This document shows, one piece after another, positions 22,060 to 32,345 of a stretch of 64,000 nt of DNA. The notes beneath the pieces were generated by a model. That model was not told the DNA's origin. It worked only from the letters and a program-made list of their open reading frames with translations, and did no database searches. Both the position numbers and the translations under genes were made by a program. Source of the stretch: Gossypium raimondii (lineage: Eukaryota > Streptophyta > Magnoliopsida > Malvales > Malvaceae); NCBI RefSeq assembly GCF_025698545.1, contig NC_068577.1, forward strand, positions 23,577,250 through 23,641,249. The letters run 5' to 3'. Each line of letters opens with the position of its first letter. Within the stretch, counting starts at the first letter, position 1.

Positions 22060-22850
22060 AAAAAATAATTAATCTAAACTCAAAACCTTAACTCGATCCC
22101 TGAATCTCTAAACCTTAAATCCCTAACTCTTAACCCCTAACATCTAACCCCTAAACCTTAAATCTCAACCCTTAAACCATAATCCCCAATTCATAATCCC
22201 TAAATCCATACTCCCTAAACCTTAAAATATGAACTCCTAAACCGGCCTTAAATCTTAAATTAATCATATACCCTAAACTAAAAACCCTAAACAAATTTAT
22301 TATTATCTCTTTTATAATTATCTAAGAACATATTTAAAATAAAAATTAAAAAATAATTAATCTAAACCCAAAACCCTAACTCGACCCCTGAATCCCTAGC
22401 ACGTCTAACCCCTAAACCTTAAATCTCAACCCTTAAACCATAATCCCCAATTCATAATCCCTAAATCCATACTCCTTAAACCTTAAAATATGAACTCCTA
22501 AACCGGCCTTAAATCTTAAATTAATCATATACCCTAAACTCAAAACCCTAAACAAATTTATTATTATCTCTTTTACAATTATCTAAGAACATATTTAAAA
22601 TAAAAATTAAAAAATAATTAATCTAAACCCAAAACCCTAACTCGACCCCTGAATCCCTAGCACATCTAACCCCTAAACCCCTAATCCTTTAACCCTTAAA
22701 CCTTAAATCCCAACCCCTAATCCATAATCCCTAAACCCTTACTTCCCTAAACCTTAAAATATGAACTCCTAAACCGGTCTTAAATCTTAAATAAATCATA
22801 TACCCTAAACCAAAAACCCTAAACAAATTTATTTTATCTCTTTTACAATT
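22060..22850. repeat. Tandem repeat of telomere-like CCCTAAA-rich units
   Basis: Three copies of a unit of about 260-290 bp; the marker CTCGAYCCCTGAATC recurs near 22092, 22380 and 22641. Within units, many degenerate AACCCTAAAC and CCCTAAACCTTAAA motifs resemble the plant telomere repeat but are not in exact 7-bp register. The second and third copies share nearly all bases, implying recent duplication. Confidence 0.8.
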
Positions 22851-22989
22851 ATTTTAAATAATAGTATTTTAATTTTTCCTTGTGTTTTATTTCAAATTAT
22901 TTCTACGTGTCATTATTTTTTTCTGAAGATTTTAAATATTCAATTAGAAATAAATTGAATTTTATTTAATATGAATAAACCAATTAAGA

Positions 22990-23698
22990 TAAAATATTTT
23001 TAGCTGTGCTTTTCCAAAAACGCCGCCAAAGCCCCCAGCATTTTTTGCCGCTAAATCCCCGAAAGCTCAGAAAACGGCGTCGTTGGGCTTAGAATTTTTT
23101 GCGGCGTTTTCTTAAAAACGCCGCTAAATCCCCAAAAGCTCACAAAACGGTGTCGTTGGGCTTAGGTTTTCTTGCGGCGTTTTTGAGAAACCGTCGCTAA
23201 AGCCCTGAGCATTAGCGGCGCTTTCTTAAAAACGCCGCTAAAGCCCCGAAAGCTCACAAAACGGCGTCGTTGGGCTTAGGTTTTTTTGCGGCGCTTTCTC
23301 AAAAACGCCGCTAAGGCCCTGAGCATTAGCGGCGCTTTCTTAAAAACGCCGCTAAACCCTCGAAAGCTCACAAAACGTCGTCGTTGGGCTTATGTTTTTT
23401 TGCGGCGCTTTATCAAAAACGCCGCTAAAGCCCTGAGCGTTAGCGGCGCTTTCTTAAAAACGCCGCTAAATCCCCGAAAGCTTACAAAACGGTGTCGTTG
23501 GGCTTATGTTTTTTTGCAGCGCTTTCTCAGAAACGCCGCTAAATCCCCGAAAGCTCGAAAAACGGCGTCGTTGGGCTTAGGTTTTTTTGCGGCGCTTTCT
23601 CAAAAACGCCGCTAATGCTTATTTTCAGTGGCTTTTTCCGTAAAGCGCCGCTAATGATCGATCTTTAGCGGCGTTTTTTATCCAAGCGCCGCTAAAAA
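22990..23698. repeat. Right subterminal CACTA array (about 115-bp units)
   Basis: Five to six units containing TTAGCGGCGCTTTCTTAAAA, CGCCGCTAAA, CCCCGAAAGCTCACAAAACG and GCGTCGTTGGGCTTAGG. Each forms hairpins of TTAGCGGCG with CGCCGCTAA. The 109-codon open frame at 23286-23615 is a translation of these repeats, not a gene. Confidence 0.9.
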
Positions 23699-23727
23699 CG
23701 CCACTAAAAGCCTGTTTTGGTGTAGTG
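23699..23727 (-). repeat. CACTA right terminal inverted repeat
   Basis: Inverse of 16391-16419, ending GGTGTAGTG and followed by the TAA target duplication. Confidence 0.95.
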
Positions 23728-24535
23728 TAAGCTCGTATAAACCATAAGCATAATATTACATTTTAATAATGAAATTTATAGGTTAAATATAAACCTATAC
23801 CAATGTCTCAAGATTTACCAAACCATAATCATCAACTCAGAAATGATTAATTTCATTAATGTCGCATATATATATTGACCATTCATAACATGATAAGATT
23901 TCATGAGATATAATATATAATCATTAATATTTTTATAAGATTATATGTTTTTATATTTATTTACTTTCCATTCCATCCCCAACGCTCATTATAAGCCTAA
24001 ACAACATTATTAATTCTCAATTCAGTGTATTCATCCATTACACAGATAGATTCATTTTAGCATAAATAATTTGCTCACATATAAATACATCATTTATCAC
24101 ATTAAACCTTTTATAACTTCATAATACATCCCAATTATGTACTTACCGTTTCATTCCCTTTTCTTACCTATTTCATATGCACAGTACAAGCATAATCATA
24201 AACATCAATCATATCCACAAGCTTGGCATAAGCCTAAGCACATCAACAACACATGTTAGTTCATTTAAACATGATTCATATGAATTTAACATGGATAACC
24301 ATTATGCTTGAGCATAATTCAATTGGATTTATCATCCATCTCAGCATAACATATTTTCCACGTAGCTCACCATTTCAAAGCTTTTCATACATACATGTCT
24401 TGGTTCATATAGAACACTTACCATATCCTTGTAAATTTCATGCCCGTTGAACCAAATAGAATATCGTTGGATACGAGGGATAGCTCACACAAAGTGTGCT
24501 AAACATATAACCATAGTTCGTCAATTTTTTTACAT

Positions 24536-24630
24536 ATATGCTCACACGAGCTGTGAAAATGGGCCTGCTCACACAAGCCGTGGATCGAAACGTAGCTACA
24601 TGATGCTGCTCACACGAGCTGTGGAGTATT
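24536..24630. repeat. GCTCACACGAGCTGTG minisatellite in solo LTR
   Basis: Three units of about 30-40 bp with GCTCACACGAGCTGTG or GCTCACACAAGCCGTG. The sister LTR has an equivalent array at about 59988-60055, and the plus-oriented LTR has its inverse (CTTGTGTGAGCA) at 57678-57722. Confidence 0.75.
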
Positions 24631-25416
24631 TGCAACACATGTAGGAACTCAGCCACCAGTAGGACATTAAAGACTAGCGCCCGAAACATGTAAACCCTAA
24701 TGACATGTCATTTGTATCCTATGAATTCCTGAGGTTCAAACGGGGCTTGATAATGGTCGTTCGTCGTTGGATTTACGTCGTTTCATAACATGATAAATTG
24801 TATAATAACATATACATATTGATTCATTTTCAATAAAATCATATAATAACATTCAATTTAATCAACAATATACATAATATAGTTCATACGAACTTACCTA
24901 GCAAAATTTTAAAAATGTCAAAGTATAGGGTCATTTTGGTAATTTACTATTCTCCCCGATTTTCCACCTGATCTTGATTTAAATTAATAATTTCATTCAA
25001 TCTATTAATTTAGACAGTAAAAATGTATTTTATACAATTTAGTCATTTTGACATTTTACAAAATTACCCTAAAATTTTACTTTTATTCAATTTAGTCCTT
25101 GAGCCTAAAACATGCAAATTAACCATTTTTATTGAAATTTTAAACTATCCAAATATTCATATCCTCCATTTCAACCCATTTTTGCAACAATTTCATATCA
25201 AAACCTTGTACTTTTACTATTCAACAATTTAGTCCCTATTCGAAAAATTCATCAAAATCACTTAACAAAATACTTTAAATATCAAAAACCTTTTCAAAGT
25301 CACATTTGACTTGTAAATATTAAATAATAATATTTATGAACTTACTCATTGGATTTGGTGGCCCCGAAACCACTATTTTTGACACCACTGAAAAACGGGA
25401 TGTTACACACCAGGTG

Positions 25417-25992
25417 TGATACGAGTCTCAAAGGCCTTAGATGCGTACATGAAAGAAAGAGAAAATCAAGATTCACTTTCTTGTTTTCAAGAAAATCAAG
25501 AAACCGAATCTTGGCCCAATTTTGCTATTTGGAGTGATTTCAAGAATCAAGAAAATCAAGATTTCAAATCGTGGAAATCTTGGTCCAAGAAACCGAATCT
25601 TGCAGCCAAAGCGCATTGGATCTCTGTTACGAGCATCAACGAGCCAATTTTGGTAGGAGATGGACTACAAGCCCAAGTTCTTGAAGGCAAGGCCCAATAA
25701 GAGGATTCCAAGCCCAACCAAGAAATCAAACCATACTTAGTTGAAAATCAGGCCAAATTGTTAAAGTGGCCCAATTTGTAAAAATTTTAATTGTTTAATT
25801 TAATTTTTAGACTTTAGGAGTATTATATGTAAAAATTCAGCTTAAGCAGCCCATTAAAATGACTTGTTCGAATTTCCCTCTTAAATTTGTTAATTAGGTT
25901 TTTTTTAAGTTTTCCTAATGAGATGAGGAAATAGTTATAGGGCCTATTTATAGGCATGGCTGGCCACCCTTGTTACACACATTACAAATACA
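25417..25992 (+). repeat. Left LTR, homologous part
   Basis: Matches 28509-29085 closely, from TGATACGAGTC through TACACACATTACAAATA. After about 25992 the two LTRs diverge abruptly, so the left LTR is truncated or recombined. An open frame across it (25416-25700) is shared by both copies because the LTR is nearly identical. Confidence 0.85.
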
Positions 25993-26606
25993 CCCTTGTT
26001 ACCGCAAAAAAGTCAGTCGAAAAAGTTAAAAAATTGAAAAAGACGAAATCCAATAAAATTTTAAAAAAAAGATTCAACGGGTTAAGTTTGGCGCCCAAAA
26101 TTTCCAGATAAAAAATTAAATATTTAAGGACATTCCAAAATTAATTTCGTGATTTTTGGAGATCGGGAACACCTCGAACGAAGTTGTCAAGTTACTCTAC
26201 AGTTTTTCAAGTTTTTCGATTTTAGCAATTTTTATTGATTCTTAACTGTAGGTTTTCATTTGTTTGCCTTTATTCTTCCTTTACACTATCTAACACCTTA
26301 TTGTTTCTTATGTTAGTAGGATTTTAAGGTGTGCACAATTCTTCCTCGGTGCAACATCAATTTAATTGGTGTCTCGTCAGTTTTTGGCATCTTAGTGCAA
26401 ATTAGGACTCTTTGGTAGTTTCGGTTCATACACTTTCTAATTGGTTGATATAGACTCTACTAAAGAACTCACAAGACTGAATTCTATCTCATTGAGAATT
26501 TGATTTTTCTTTTTGAGTGACTAATGGTGAGGTTTGCTAATTTTTCTTTTGAGTGTTGAGTATTTGTTTTACAGGTATTTCAAAAAAAAAGAGAAAAAAA
26601 AATAAG
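25993..26606 (+). other. Leader region of the chromovirus-like element
   Basis: Not homologous to the right LTR. It contains TTTGGCGCCCAAAATTTCC near 26088, possibly a worn primer-binding/leader motif, and no coding signal. Confidence 0.4.
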
Positions 26607-27060
26607 ATGGTAGTCTGCCGCACCCTTAACATCCAAATGGGAGACGATTGTGATAACCAAAGGACCAATATTTTCCATTCTAGGTGTTTTATAAAAGGTA
26701 ACTTATGTTCACTTATTATTGATAGTGGGAGTTGTTCGAATGTAGTTAGCATCTATTTGGTGGATTCCTTAAAGTTACCTTGTATCGAGCACCCTAAGCC
26801 GTATCTCCTTCAGTGGCTTAATGAATGCTCAGAAGTTAAAGTTATAAAATAGTCCTTGATCACTTTTAAGCTTGGGAATTACGAGGATGAGGTATGGTGT
26901 GATGTGGTCCCAATGCATGCGGCACACTTACTCCTTGGACGGCCTTAGCAATTTGATCGTGATGTTACACACCAAGGCAAGCTTAATAGATACTCTATTG
27001 TGTTTAAAGGCCGAAAATTCACTCTTGCTCCTTTAAATCCCAGTGATGTATATAAAGATC
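26607..27060 (+). pseudogene. Chromovirus-like aspartic protease remnant
   Basis: Open to 26850 as MVVCRTLNIQMGDDCDNQRT, then FHSRCFIKGNLCSLIIDSGS, where IDSGSCSNV holds the catalytic Asp (family DGGSCTNV), and PKPYLLQWLNE. After a stop it continues YEDEVWCDVVPMHAAHLLLG and RPxQFDRDVTHQGKLNRYS. This wording is typical of gag-pol retropepsins in the chromovirus part of Ty3/gypsy. The active-site Asp is preserved, but stops break the frame. It would have processed the polyprotein. Confidence 0.8.
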
Positions 27061-27088
27061 AATTAAAAATGATGAAATTTTGTGAGGG

Positions 27089-27400
27089 GTGAGGGAGAAA
27101 GGACAAATAAAAAAGATAGAGAGAAAAGAGGCTAGTAGTGAAAAAAGTCAAAATTTAAATGTCCCAAAGGTGAGTGAATCCGCAAGTGGTAAAAATAGAG
27201 TGAAAATTTTAATTGCAACAAAAAAAGATGTGCGGAGAGACCTATTCAATGAACAACCTTGTATCCTTGTGAGGTTTAGGAAAAATTATTTATCTCTATC
27301 TAACATTAATGAAAATTTGCCTAGTGTGTTTCAATGATTTTCGTAGGATTATGAGGATGTTTTTAGTGAGGCCCCTAAAGGTTTACCACATTTGCGTGGG
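27089..27400 (+). pseudogene. Linker and first RT-lead residues, truncated by deletion
   Basis: Codes for a charged linker (KIERKEASSEKSQ), LFNEQPCILVRFRK and, after a stop, DYEDVFSEAPKGLPHLRGIE, the standard phrase that leads into the gypsy RT. Immediately after GIE the sequence reads YFHWPHMKD, which in this family belongs in the integrase zinc domain. RT and RNase H were therefore lost in one deletion near 27405. Both sides of the joint are clear. Confidence 0.7.
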
Positions 27401-27404
27401 ATAG

Positions 27405-28480
27405 AATACTTCCATTGGCCACATATGAAAGATAACTTCCAACTTCAATACCTTTCCGATGAAAGACGCTTTCATACGATCAACATAGGCAAAGATGAAA
27501 TCACACTACATGAGCCCGAAGGCAAGCGAGGTAAGGAAATTTTATCAACCGAGTCCCGTGCAGATTTGAAAATTATTGATAAAACTTTTGGTGACTTAAT
27601 TCTTAAAAGATCCTCTCATTTTGATCCCATTAATTGTTATTCTTCGATTGTGGTTGATAAAGTCATTACGAAAGGAAGCATGAGTTGTTATTTTTTTTAT
27701 TTGCCTTGTGTAAAATCCGTGAATTTGTGCAAATCTGTTTTGGTGAATAAGGTAACAAAATTTGCCAAAATTTTTTTCAATTTATATTCGTGCCTTAAAT
27801 AGTTTAGGTGGTTGTACATGAAGTTTGAGCTCCATTTGACAAAGGTTAACTCAACAACAGAGCTTCGACTACACTATGCCCTCGATGAGCGAAGGTTTGT
27901 ATTAAATGGAAAAGGTAAAATCGACCCTTCTTCTTCTGCTTATAAAGGTAAGATACTTGAAACTTTTGAAACAGTTTTGTACTCCTCAGATAGTGAAAAA
28001 GATCGTGTTGATGATTTAATTTTTGTAAAACACTTAGATCGAAACGTGCTTGACTGTCCTATTTTATTTAGTGATGATCTATCTGTTTTGATGGTTGATA
28101 AAAAGATTCTTGTTTTTGATAATGCATGTGTGAGTGAATCTATAGACCGTCAATTACTACATGGTATGATTGTGCAACTCTATGATCCGTGTGAACCTTT
28201 TCAAATACCTACTTGTGATGATTACGTTTACCATTTCATTTATTACTCGCGATTTATTCATGGTTTGTGGAAACAATTTGAGATGATTAAATGCCTTATA
28301 ACATGTCCATCTTTGTTTCAAATATTTGACGAGGCATTGGCGAGTAAATTACCTTGTTTGTATGGTAATCTGAATCTGTCCATTCGCATCCGTTATACTT
28401 GTTTTGTTATGATTATGTTTGGACTACAAGTTCTACTTTCAATGTGGTTGACTTATCTCCATTTGATTTTTCAAATTCGA
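27405..28480 (+). pseudogene. Unassigned coding stretch in the chromovirus-like element
   Basis: Two long open pieces on the plus strand (27392-27802 and 27812 onward) separated by one stop. They contain LSDERRFHTINIGKDEITLH, then HEPEGKRGKEILSTESRADL, FELHLTKVNSTTELRLHYAL, DERRFVLNGKGKIDPSSSAY and LDRNVLDCPILFSDDLSVLM. Note the echo DERRFHT / DERRFVL. I do not recognise a retroviral domain here. It could be the remains of a duplicated extra gene, or divergent integrase tail sequence. The second piece ends with the phrase FQIRGRIFLRKGG and then runs by chance into the right LTR. The usual pol ending, SNSRTNLFEEGGND, is in another frame at 28470-28510. Confidence 0.5.
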
Positions 28481-28494
28481 GGACGAATCTTTTT

Positions 28495-28508
28495 GAGGAA
28501 GGGGGGAA
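28495..28508 (+). promoter_or_regulatory. Polypurine tract
   Basis: GAGGAAGGGGGGAA directly abuts the right LTR start TGATACGAG at 28509. Polypurine tracts prime second-strand synthesis in LTR retroelements. Confidence 0.85.
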
Positions 28509-29794
28509 TGATACGAGTCACAAAGGCCTTAGATGCGTACACGAAAGAAAGAGAAAATCAAGATTCACTTTCTTGTTTTCAAGAAAATCAAGAAACCAAA
28601 TCTTGGCTCAATTTTACTGTTTGGAGTGATTTCAAGAATCAAGAAAATCAAGATTTCAAATCTTGGAAATCTTGGTCCAAGAAACCGAATATTGAAGCCA
28701 AAGCGCATTGGATCTCCGTTATGAGCATCAACGAGCCAATTTCGGTAGAAGATGGACTACAAGCCCAAGTTCTTGAAGGCAAGGCCCAATAAGAGGATTC
28801 CAAGCCCAACCAAGAAGTCAAACCATACTTAGTTGAAAATCAAGTCAAATTGTTAAAGTGGCCCAATTTGTAAAAATTTTAATTGTTTAATTTAATTTTT
28901 AGACTTTAGGAGTATTATATGTAAAAATTCGGCCCAAGCAGCCCATTAAAATGACTTGGCCAAATTTCCCTCTTAAATTTGTTAATTAGGTTTTTTTTTA
29001 AGTTTTCCTAATGATATTAGGAAATAGTTCTAAGGCCTATTTATAGGCATGGCCGGCCACCCTTGTTACACACATTACAAATATATTAAATTTTCAGATT
29101 TTTCTGTTCGCAAATTCTCTTGAGTTTTTCTCCAAGAATTTTCTCTTGAGTTTTCTTTAGAAGTAGTTTTAACAATCTCTTTGATTGTGGGAGCCATCTT
29201 CAGCCTTCTTCTTGCCATTGATCTTCATTGGAGGGGAGATTAGAGCCGTTGGAAGGGAGTTGTGAAATCTTTCGGGATTTCAAGGCTTCTTAGGACTTTA
29301 TCTTTATCTTCTTGCTGTTCAATTTCTTTTAAATTTCTGCTTGTGTTGATTTTTATTAGCTAATTTGTTTTTTGTTCTTGTTGCGTTTCAACCTTTCCAA
29401 AACTCCAAGATCTGATTCGGCCCTTCCTTGGACATAAAGAAACGTTTTTGATTTCACAAAACCCCCTCTTTTCTTGCCGTCCAATCCCTAGAATTAGTTT
29501 CAATTGATTTCGTAATCTATTTTAATTTATTTGCTGTTTTGTGTTCTTTGATAGATTCGTCTGATTGGAAGTTAATCTTGGGGCTTAATTTCGTGTTCTT
29601 GGCTTCCAAGAACATCTATTGATAAGTGTTTTGATTCTTGACTGTTCTTTATTGATTTGGGGATTTTTAGTTTCCAGATCTTATTGATTCTAATTAAGTT
29701 TTGCTGTTTCATTTCAGATCCAAACGTTAGAGTTTTTGTAGGAGTTTCCCGTGACTTGACAACTCGATCTTGGTCCACGCGCAACCCCCTTTCA
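28509..29794 (+). repeat. Right LTR of the chromovirus-like element
   Basis: 1286 bp, TGATACGAGTC to CCCCTTTCA, followed by AGGTG. The first ~577 bp match the left LTR; the rest has no counterpart on the left. A TATTTATAGGCATGG TATA-like stretch at 29038 probably marks the LTR promoter. Confidence 0.87.
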
Positions 29795-29799
29795 AGGTG

Positions 29800-31095
29800 C
29801 CATGTATCGATTGGACTATACGACAACTTTAAATGAACCATTAGAGAAGGTTTGTTATAGATATTACTAAGGAATAATTATATTTACTTATGTATATATT
29901 TATTCATTGAATGATATAATATTTTTCTTGAATTATACTATTAAAGTTGAGGAATAAATTCAAATGCTTTGGATATACTTGTGGTTATTTAAATTAAGTG
30001 AAATCCACTTAATGTGGATTGGTTCCCATTTTTGTAGGTTAGGTATATAGTAGACTCGGATTCAGCATCCTACAAGAATCCCGTACTCAACATTAATGAT
30101 GTTTTCTTTTGTGTTTTTGGCATGTACCTAGGGTGTAATTATGTCCTAGAAGTTGAATCTTTTGAATATGTGATTATAAGTTTGTATATATATAGATATG
30201 TGTTTATGGAACATGTTTTGTGATGGTTGAATTTGCTTGTATGTATGTTTCATGCTATAAATTCAATGAGATTGGTTATTTTGGGAAATGTATGCCATGA
30301 TTTATTGAGTTAGTATATGTTCGTAAAAGGTATGGATTAGATGTATAGAATAGAAAGATTTGAAATAATTGAATGAATATTGAATTGTGGTGTTAATGAG
30401 GGTACATTGGTTAGGCACTTGAATTATAGGTAATTGGTATTTTTGGACTTGTATGAGAATTTTTTTATCATGATTTTAGTATGGTTTTAAGCATGGTTTG
30501 GTAGCCAAGTTAAGTATAAGATTTCCTTGTTTTGGAAGCAATTTGGGGTACACACAGCTTGGGACACGGGCTGCCACACGACAGTGTGACTGACACGGTC
30601 TATCCTTACGGTCGTGTGTCTTATTAACTTAAGGAGTAGGTTTCACACAGCCTGCGACATAGCCGTGTGTCTTAAAATAGTTAGTTACATAGTCTGAAAC
30701 ACGACCAGTGACACAGTCGTGTAACCCAACATCGATTCTCACACGGGCGGACGCATGAGCTGGGACACAGCCGTGTGTCTGAACTTTAAATATCCACACA
30801 GTTTGGGTTGTGACACGTGGCCTTGTGTCCCCTGATTCAAAAATTTTAAAAAATTTCCCAACATTTTGCATTTTGTTTCGAGTTTATCCCAGAGTGTTTC
30901 CAATTTAATTTTAGGGCTTTATAAACTCGCTTTAAGATCTGTTTCGCTACATATAGTTATGATTGGTATGTGATTTGAATTATTATCATTATGTTCTAAT
31001 ATTTTTGTTAAAAATTAAATGTTAAATGTTTGACATGTTATCGTAATACTCCATGATCCTAATTCGACGATAGAGATATGTTAGGGGTGTTACAA
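29800..31095 (+). repeat. Older gypsy LTR, right part
   Basis: Continuation of the LTR broken at 14954. It contains an ACACGGG/CGTGTGTC cluster at 30545-30835 and ends ATGTTAGGGGTGTTACA at 31095. No genes are present; a minus-strand open frame (30629-30871) lies in the repeated cluster and is compositional. Confidence 0.6.
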
Positions 31096-31735
31096 CTTCC
31101 CCTTTTCAAATCACTCCACCACGTCACCGTTTACCCCCTCATCGTTTCTTGCCAAACACCTTAACCTCGCCTTTGTTCACCCTTTTCCCTTATTCCCACT
31201 ATTCACCACTAGTGGCATCTCTGCCAACTTTTCACACCGTCGTTCGCCCCTTCCCTTCCATTTTCAATCTACTCCACCCTTACCCTTCCTCCTTTGACCT
31301 CATCATTCCCATCTCTCCCCCTCTTCATCCATTATTCACATCGTTGTTGGCCTCTTCGCTATCTTCTTTGTCACTGACCTCCCTTATCTCATCCTCCCAC
31401 CACCATCACATGAGCTACCGCCGCCATCCATCCCCCACTACCTTTTTTGTTTATTTCATTTATTATTTTTATATTTTTTATAATTAGTCGTAGTATTTTT
31501 CCTATTATTATACTTTAGTTAAGTTGTTTTTCTCTCATTAGTTTTAGTTTTACTCTTAGTATTAGGATTAGATTTTAATTCTACTACTTTTAGCTTATTT
31601 AGTAAGTCAATTTTCGTTAGGAGGTGAACTGAACTTGGGTCATTGTGTTTCATATTTCAAATTGTTCATCTACTATATTAATTAGTATTGATGCTGATAT
31701 ATCTAGTTGTCATCTTTTTGTTGCAAGTACATTAT
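31096..31735 (+). other. C-rich then T-rich leader of ATHILA-type ORF copy 2
   Basis: C/T-rich until about 31440 (CACCATCACATGAGCTACCG), then T-rich with TTTATTATTTTTATAT. It matches in layout the leader at 7480-8343. A 112-codon open frame (31149-31487) is composition-driven. No primer-binding site is visible after the LTR end. Confidence 0.55.
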
Positions 31736-32345
31736 GACAAATACGAGAGGAAAAACCAAGATCGTTGTCCCTGCCTCTAAAAAGTAGAAGGCACTAGGTG
31801 CATCTTCGTCCTTATCCCTAACCATAGTCCCGAGACATGTGTATCTCCAATTTAGTCTGAGTCAACATGAAGACCAGTTTCAACATCTTAAGGAGCGACT
31901 CTTGGGGTTGGGTCCTTGCATTGATTGGGAGGCTCTACAGGCGGTTCATTCTGCTACCAAGGTTCGAGTATTGATCGACACGGTGCCATGGGATCGGTTT
32001 TTTACCATTGTGGAGCCCACATATGTCAAACTCACATTAGATTTTTGCTCGACTTTCTTCCTACAACTGACTATTTCATAGTCGGATCAGCCTCGCACTA
32101 TCTCTTTCAAACTTGGGTGTACGATACATTACTTAAGCATCTCGGGCTTCGGAGTTGCCCTTGGACTATATTCCAAGGAGTTTATAAGTAACCTTGAGTT
32201 TCTGTCACTTTTCAGGTAGATTCATCGACCAACCCCACTTTGGTGTTTCGATATTACCGAGACTAAGTCACAGTATAACCCGAGTCAATCGAAGGTGACA
32301 TGTTCACCTTCAGATTTGCACTATATTCATGCCATTTTGGCTCAT
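31736..32345 (+). pseudogene. ATHILA ORF-1-like protein remnant (copy 2)
   Basis: It starts at ATGACAAATACGAGAGG (MTNTRGKTKIVV) and continues QHEDQFQHLKERLLGLGPCI, DWEALQAVHSATKVRVLIDT and VPWDRFFTIVEPTYVKLTLD, then, after shifts, SDLHYIHAILAHTLTGR. It is related along its length to copy 1 at 8344-9360. After LTGR the sequence changes at once to copia protease (DWFSTYSPVKGG), so its 3' part is replaced. The family's function is unknown. Confidence 0.72.

Larger units (their letters stand above)
16391..23727. mobile_element. 7.3 kb CACTA (En/Spm-type) transposon carrying host gene pieces
   Basis: Termini CACTACACCAAAACAGGC at 16391 and its inverse ending TTGGTGTAGTG at 23727, flanked by the 3-bp duplication TAA (16388-16390 and 23728-23730). 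The sister LTR at 59590-59608 shows the empty site CTTAGTAAGTTCGTATAAA. Both ends are packed with TTAGCGGCG/CGCCGCTAA subterminal repeats, as expected for transposase-binding sites of this superfamily. The interior (about 17000-20550) holds minus-strand exon-like pieces of at least two host genes. No TNP2-type transposase domain was recognised, so it is probably non-autonomous. Confidence 0.92.
14955..25407 (-). repeat. 3.1 kb gypsy solo LTR interrupted by CACTA element
   Basis: It begins TGTAACACCCTTAACCC and ends GGGATGTTACA, flanked by CACCG (14950-14954) and CACCA (25408-25412), a 4-of-5 duplication. Removing the CACTA element (16391-23727) and one TAA leaves about 3.11 kb, close to the solo LTRs at 48832-51905 (3.07 kb) and 58387-61275 (2.89 kb), to which it is related. 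Minus orientation is inferred because sense LTRs of this group end in GGGTTTGGGGTGTTACA. No internal retroelement domains are present, so it is a solo LTR left by LTR-LTR recombination. Confidence 0.83.
25417..29794 (+). mobile_element. 4.4 kb defective chromovirus-like Ty3/gypsy element
   Basis: Perfect 5-bp duplication AGGTG (25412-25416 and 29795-29799). Left end TGATACGAGTCTC, right end CCCCCTTTCA. The first ~575 bp repeat at 28509 as the right LTR. A purine tract (28495-28508) precedes the right LTR. Inside are a protease remnant, a short RT lead-in and an unassigned coding stretch; RT, RNase H and the integrase core are gone. The element inserted one base away from the solo LTR 14955-25407. 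The chromovirus group is suggested by the protease sequence only. Confidence 0.82.

Noticed and set aside
22080..22830. Interstitial telomere
   Set aside because: Motifs are degenerate and not in 7-bp register, and the block is a tandem repeat of about 260-290 bp inside a CACTA element.
23286..23615. 109-codon open frame with repeated RRFxKNAAKALSxSGAFLKT units, resembling a repeat protein
   Set aside because: It is the translation of the CACTA right subterminal array; the periodicity is that of the DNA repeats and the frame has no other support.
27812..28792. 326-codon open frame taken as one long gene
   Set aside because: Its last ~95 codons lie in the right LTR and the polypurine tract; the same LTR frame also occurs alone at 25416-25700. 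Only the part before about 28480 may have been coding.
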